Shown: positions 6,890-10,525 of the stretch, piece after piece
Layout of the letters: every line of letters begins with the position of its first letter
Position numbering within the stretch: position 1 is the stretch's first letter
DNA from: Nitrospirota bacterium
Lineage (GTDB): Bacteria > Nitrospirota > Nitrospiria > Nitrospirales > UBA8639
NCBI GenBank assembly: GCA_003235785.1
Contig: QJYE01000549.1
Span: 1-10,525 of the forward strand
Direction: 5' to 3'
DNA: 10,525 bases
The notes under the pieces: generated by a model
What the model was told of the DNA's origin: nothing
Databases searched by the model: none
What the model saw: only the letters and a program-made list of their open reading frames with translations
Program-made: the position numbers and the translations under genes

Positions 6890-7705
6890 TTAAGACTTTA
6901 TAGATAAATGATTTGGCGACGTTGGCATTATCGAAACAGCAGAGAAAAATCCCTCAAAAAATCGTGTAAGTTGCAACGACGCTTGTTTAGAATGCCGATA
7001 GAGGTCAAGGAAGCCTTTCCAAGACCTCGGAGTCAACATGATGCGCATGATTCCAGAAACCCATCCGGATGGCTGAAGAAAGAGATTAAAGTCTACAGGC
7101 AAATCCTCGTTGACGCCATCAGAAATCGTCCGAACAATCAGAAATGGAAGCTCATGCTCCTGAGCCACCTCCCCAATGGCCGCACTTTCCATATCGACGC
7201 CTATTGCACCTGTGGAGGATTTCAATCTATGTTTGTCAACCGAATGAGTGAGCACACGATCCACGCTCACAACGCTTCCGGTATGTAGAGAGCCTTGTCC
7301 ACGCCAGTTAATACTCAATGCGGTTTTGACCCAATCAGCATGACAAAGGATTCGTGGTGAGGGGGAAGGACTATGCGGGGTGGTGGTCAAATCCCAAAAG
7401 ACTTCATGCCCAATGAGCACCGACCCGATAGGATTCGCATCAAGATCCCCTGCAAAACCGGTGGAGATCATTACATCCCATGAGGCATCAGCCAGAAGCA
7501 GCTGCACGCCTAGGCGAGCCTTGTCAGGGCCGATACCCGACTGAATAAGAAGAATATTTAGTCCATTTCCATTGCTGGTCAACGCCCGATAACCATGGTG
7601 GGAAACTGGATGAGGAAATTGAAGGGCCCGAGCAACAGCATGAAATTCTATGCTGGTTGCCGTCACAATCGCAATTCTAATCAGAACAGGCTCCTGCCAC
7701 TGCAT
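6890..7705 (-). CDS. hpnG: Hopanoid-associated nucleoside phosphorylase HpnG
   Basis: 271 residues, purine nucleoside phosphorylase/MTA-SAH nucleosidase fold. Features are the N-terminal strand IRIAIVTATSIEF (9-21), the glycine-rich STGFAGDL (81-88), HTGSVVSVDRV (141-151), the nucleoside-binding GVDMES (169-174, Glu173) and RTISDG with Asp196, the acid contacting the purine base in this fold. In hopanoid bacteria HpnG removes adenine from adenosylhopane on the way to ribosylhopane and bacteriohopanetetrol; it acts in the cytoplasm on a membrane lipid. It lies 32 bases after shc. The ATG at 7705 has no Shine-Dalgarno; an AGGAG inside codons 4-5 is six bases before a CTG at 7684, whose product would start just before the first beta strand, so the true start may be there. 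The last roughly 35 residues are not obviously part of the fold. Confidence 0.88.
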   Translation of the reverse strand: MQWQEPVLIRIAIVTATSIEFHAVARALQFPHPVSHHGYRALTSNGNGLNILLIQSGIGPDKARLGVQLLLADASWDVMISTGFAGDLDANPIGSVLIGHEVFWDLTTTPHSPSPSPRILCHADWVKTALSINWRGQGSLHTGSVVSVDRVLTHSVDKHRLKSSTGAIGVDMESAAIGEVAQEHELPFLIVRTISDGVNEDLPVDFNLFLQPSGWVSGIMRIMLTPRSWKGFLDLYRHSKQASLQLTRFFEGFFSAVSIMPTSPNHLSIKS

Positions 7706-7737
7706 TCACACACAACAAAGAAAATTCGTGGAAATCC

Positions 7738-9906
7738 TTACACCAATCTTCGTTGTCGTCGTGAAGCTTGAGCTGCCTTGCGTAACTGATCGGCTTTGGC
7801 CTCTCCGGTTATTTTGACATTCCGATACATGCCCAAGGCCCAAATAGGGAAGTACTTAAAGTAGCCATGATACCGCAAATAAAACACTCGTGGGAAACCT
7901 GTTCCGGTGTGAAAGGGTTCGTCCCACACGCCATCTTCGCGTTGATGGCGAATCAGCCAATTGACCCCACGAACCACACTCAGTGAATCTGAAGCCCCTG
8001 CCTGAAGCAACGCCATAATGGCCCATGCTGTTTGAGAGGCCGTACTTTCGCCATGCCCAGCGGTTTCAGTGTCTGCATACGACTCGCAGGACTCTCCCCA
8101 ACCCCCATCGGAATTCTGAACCAACTCTAACCACATCACGGCATTTTGAATCCAGGGAGCTGTCATATCAACTCCAATTGCCCTCAGGCCAGAAAGGACA
8201 CACCAGGTCCCATAGATATAATTGACGCCCCATCGCCCATACCAACTCCCATTAGGTTCTTGCTCCCTCCGTAAAAAATCGAGGGCAGGTCCGACAGCCT
8301 GATGTGACTGGTCATATCCCAATGTGCCCAACATTTCCAAGCAACGGCCCGTTAAATCTGCCGTGCTAGGATCTAAGAGGGCCTGATGATCCGCAAACGG
8401 AATTTTATTGAAAATGAGCTTATTATTATCCTTATCGTATGCCCCCCAACCCCCGTCAGACCCTTGCATGGCCAATACCCAATGAAATCCTCGTTGAAGG
8501 ACATCATCGAAATCCGGTGATTCGGCTTGATGAATTTTCGCCATGGCCATAATGACGGCAGCAGTATCATCAACATCAGGATACCAATCATTTTCATATT
8601 GAAAACTCCAGCCACCGGGTTTTGCTTCAGGAGACGAGACAACCCAATCGCCAACCTTTTGTGACTGGCGAGTCCGCAACCAGGCATCTGCACGATGCAA
8701 GGCAGGATGATCCACTGCAATTCCACTTTCAACCAAGGCATTCATGGTTAAAGCCGTATCCCACACAGGAGAATGGCATGGTTGTAAATGTAGCATGCTG
8801 GGCGTGGCCACATTCCCAGAATTAGAATAAATTTCAAGATCCTCAATTTCACCCAACGCTTTTTGAATCAATGGATGATCCGTGGAATACCCTAATGCTC
8901 TGAGCGCAAAAATCGAATTTGCCATAGCCGGATAAATGGCTCCAAGACCTCCCTCTCCATCCATATGCTCAATCATCCAGCGTTCAGCCTCTTTCAAGGC
9001 TTTCTTCCTCAGCGATTTAATGGGATAGGATTCGTAGAGACGAAGCAGGCCATCGACCCATACGAAAAAATTTCGCCAACTAAGGAATGTGGAGTCGCGG
9101 TGCAACGGCGGCACCTGCGCAAAGTCCACAGTATCTAAGGGCTCTAGGAAGAGTTCCCCAATCCCTTGTTCTTTGGAAACAGGACAAAGAGGGCGATGCG
9201 CGAAAATGATTAGGAGAGGGATAATGACAGCGCGAGACCAGTAAGACACAGCATACAAATTAAAATAAAACCATTGGGGTGCAAGGAAAATTTCCGTTGG
9301 CATACAGGGAATGCCACGCCAATCATATTGGCCAAACAAGGCCAAAGTAATTTTGGTAAAGACATTGGCTTGAACCACCCCGCCTTGCTTAAGAACAAGA
9401 TCTTTTGCCCTCTGCATGCATGGCTCATCAGATGACATCCCAGCCAATTTCAAGGCGAAATAGGCCTTCACGGTCGCACTAATATCAGCTGGCCCACCAG
9501 AAAAAATCGGCCACCCTCCATCAGCAAGTTGAGTATGAAGCAGATACCGGGCAGCTTTTCGTTCTCGTTCGGAATCAACCACCCCTAAAAACCGGCGCAG
9601 CATGACATATTCCGATGTCAGAGTTGTATCTGCTTCTAATTCTTCAACCCAAAACCCTTGCTCAATATCCTGCTTGCTCAACAACCATTGCTCTCCTTTG
9701 TGAAGAGCAGATTCCAGGGAATCCAGATGACCAAGGTGGGCACTGCGTTGAGTGGAAGTATCAGGAGAAACTAAGGGATGCAAATTATGAGAAACCAGTT
9801 TTAGCGAAGGCGGCGACTTCTTCTCACGCTGCTGCCGCAACTTTGGCACCACCGTTTCAAAGAAATTTCCCGTTACCCGCACGATGAACTGCTTCAGCAA
9901 CTTCAT
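7738..9906 (-). CDS. shc: Squalene-hopene cyclase
   Basis: 722 residues. The enzyme folds squalene into hopene/hopanol in a single cationic cascade and sits on the inner membrane as a monotopic protein. The catalytic DXDD acid is DVDD at 444-447, in WYPDVDDTAA. QW repeats are visible at 126-133 (QLADGGWP), 480-487 (MQGSDGGW), 549-556 (QEPNGSWY), 597-604 (QNSDGGWG) and 655-661 (QREDGVW). The hydrophobic stretch at about 209-236 fits the membrane-facing channel region. SHCs are usually about 630-660 residues; here some 60 extra residues at the N-terminus (basic, with KLRQQREKK) precede the first helix of the fold, and the C-terminus ends in a basic tail. The ATG at 9906 has AAGGG nine bases upstream. 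It is probably the first gene of the operon, since a terminator lies before it. Confidence 0.96.
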   Translation of the reverse strand: MKLLKQFIVRVTGNFFETVVPKLRQQREKKSPPSLKLVSHNLHPLVSPDTSTQRSAHLGHLDSLESALHKGEQWLLSKQDIEQGFWVEELEADTTLTSEYVMLRRFLGVVDSERERKAARYLLHTQLADGGWPIFSGGPADISATVKAYFALKLAGMSSDEPCMQRAKDLVLKQGGVVQANVFTKITLALFGQYDWRGIPCMPTEIFLAPQWFYFNLYAVSYWSRAVIIPLLIIFAHRPLCPVSKEQGIGELFLEPLDTVDFAQVPPLHRDSTFLSWRNFFVWVDGLLRLYESYPIKSLRKKALKEAERWMIEHMDGEGGLGAIYPAMANSIFALRALGYSTDHPLIQKALGEIEDLEIYSNSGNVATPSMLHLQPCHSPVWDTALTMNALVESGIAVDHPALHRADAWLRTRQSQKVGDWVVSSPEAKPGGWSFQYENDWYPDVDDTAAVIMAMAKIHQAESPDFDDVLQRGFHWVLAMQGSDGGWGAYDKDNNKLIFNKIPFADHQALLDPSTADLTGRCLEMLGTLGYDQSHQAVGPALDFLRREQEPNGSWYGRWGVNYIYGTWCVLSGLRAIGVDMTAPWIQNAVMWLELVQNSDGGWGESCESYADTETAGHGESTASQTAWAIMALLQAGASDSLSVVRGVNWLIRHQREDGVWDEPFHTGTGFPRVFYLRYHGYFKYFPIWALGMYRNVKITGEAKADQLRKAAQASRRQRRLV

Positions 9907-9942
9907 ATTAGTGTACCCTTAGACCTTTACTGAACAAGGATG

Positions 9943-9973
9943 ATTGTAATGGGGGCAAATACTTAACTAACAA
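9943..9973 (-). promoter_or_regulatory. shc: Weak candidate promoter for the shc operon
   Basis: After the terminator of the preceding gene the minus strand reads TTGTTA (9973-9968), 19 bases, then TACAAT (9948-9943), five of six matches to a -10 box, followed by the shc start about 37 bases on. The -35 match is only four of six and the spacing is long. The position is right for the operon promoter, but the boxes are a guess. Confidence 0.25.
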
Positions 9974-9984
9974 CAGGAGCACAG

Positions 9985-10016
9985 AATAAAACAAAGCCCA
10001 GTCCAAGCTGGGCCTT
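9985..10016 (-). terminator. Intrinsic terminator after the UDP-sugar dehydrogenase gene
   Basis: On the minus strand the sequence is AAGGCCCAG-CTTGGA-CTGGGCTTT followed by GTTTTATT. The stem is 9 bp (six G/C-rich Watson-Crick pairs, one G-U, two A-U) with a six-base loop and a U-rich tail, the standard rho-independent layout. It ends the upstream dehydrogenase transcript 78 bases after its stop codon and separates it from the hopanoid operon. Confidence 0.85.
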
Positions 10017-10093
10017 ATACCTAAAAACACGTAGACTGTCAACTTACCAGCCTTTTCTCTACTATCTAGTCATACGCATCGCCTAACCTTCAA

Positions 10094-10525
10094 TTACGTC
10101 GACAACAAAACAATACGCTCTCGATGTTGTGTGACCTGACGCGTGCCATTCCTGGTATCAAACACGACCGGAGCATGCTCCACAATTAATTCATAATCAA
10201 ACGCAGAATGTGCCGTCAAAATTAAGGCACAGGCACTCTGCCGCAATAACTCTTGAGTTAATTTTTGGGAGGTATATTGCTGCCCCCCAATAACCAAAGA
10301 GGGAGTATAGGGATCGACATACTGCAAATCGGCCCCTTCTTTGTGAAGCAGTTCCATCACTTTAGTTGCAGGGGATTCTCGAGGATCTTCAATGTCCGCT
10401 TTATAGGTGACGCCTAGCACTAAAATGGTTGAGCCATTTAAACATTTACCCATTTGGTTTAACACTCGCTGGAGCTTGGTCGCCACAAAATACGGCATGT
10501 TTTCATTAATTTCTCCAGCCAACTC
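10094..10525 (-). CDS. UDP-sugar dehydrogenase, C-terminal part (5' end outside window)
   Basis: The frame is open to the right edge and ends in TAA at 10096-10094, giving about 144 residues of the C-terminal part; the NAD-binding domain and catalytic Cys are outside. ELAGEINENMPYFVATKL followed by ILVLGVTYKADIEDPRESPA and VMELL is the central helix and C-terminal UDP-binding domain of the UDP-glucose/GDP-mannose dehydrogenase family. The AGEIN-x-x-MP and YKADIEDPRESPA forms look most like the WbpA-type UDP-N-acetylglucosamine 6-dehydrogenases, but UDP-glucose or UDP-ManNAc enzymes cannot be excluded from this part alone. Such enzymes make uronic acids for polysaccharide or O-antigen. The terminator behind it argues against a link with the hopanoid genes. 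Confidence 0.88.
   Translation of the reverse strand, partial: ELAGEINENMPYFVATKLQRVLNQMGKCLNGSTILVLGVTYKADIEDPRESPATKVMELLHKEGADLQYVDPYTPSLVIGGQQYTSQKLTQELLRQSACALILTAHSAFDYELIVEHAPVVFDTRNGTRQVTQHRERIVLLST

Overview
All recognisable genes lie on the minus strand, so transcription reads from right to left. The window is a hopanoid locus from a Gram-negative bacterium. By eye the base composition is close to half G+C. Hopanoid genes next to an Mla-type lipid transport cassette and an outer-membrane barrel require a double-membrane cell. Nitrospirota (Nitrospira-like) is my best guess for the lineage, but it rests on general resemblance and no marker gene is present to settle it.

Layout in transcription order. 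(1) 10525-10094: the 3' end of a UDP-sugar dehydrogenase, closed by a clear intrinsic terminator at about 9985-10016. (2) 9906-7738: squalene-hopene cyclase (shc/hpnF). (3) 7705-6890: the hopanoid-associated nucleoside phosphorylase HpnG. (4) 6886-4096: an ABC lipid transport cassette in the order permease (MlaE), ATPase (MlaF), MCE protein (MlaD), periplasmic carrier (MlaC/Ttg2D, in the family that includes HpnM). (5) 4086-2875: an Omp85/D15-type outer-membrane barrel with no POTRA domains. (6) 2864-2127: a secreted TPR protein resembling TatT. (7) A 356-bp stretch without a convincing gene. (8) 1770 to the left edge: the N-terminal 590 residues of the hopanoid RND exporter HpnN. From shc to the TPR gene the gaps are 3 to 95 bases, consistent with one operon.

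Reading the genes together: Shc makes the hopane skeleton in the inner membrane and HpnG acts on the adenosylhopane side-chain intermediate. The remaining genes look like machinery for moving lipid across the envelope: inner-membrane ABC complex, MCE ring, soluble carrier, outer-membrane barrel, periplasmic TPR protein and an RND pump. Each family is known. The less usual aspect is a POTRA-less Omp85-type barrel and a TatT-like TPR protein placed directly after the Mla cassette inside a hopanoid operon, with no mlaA or mlaB in view. A dedicated hopanoid route to the outer membrane is a reasonable hypothesis, but it is inference. A second small point of interest is an 11-codon leader with a near-perfect Shine-Dalgarno, in frame with mlaD and ending directly at its start codon.
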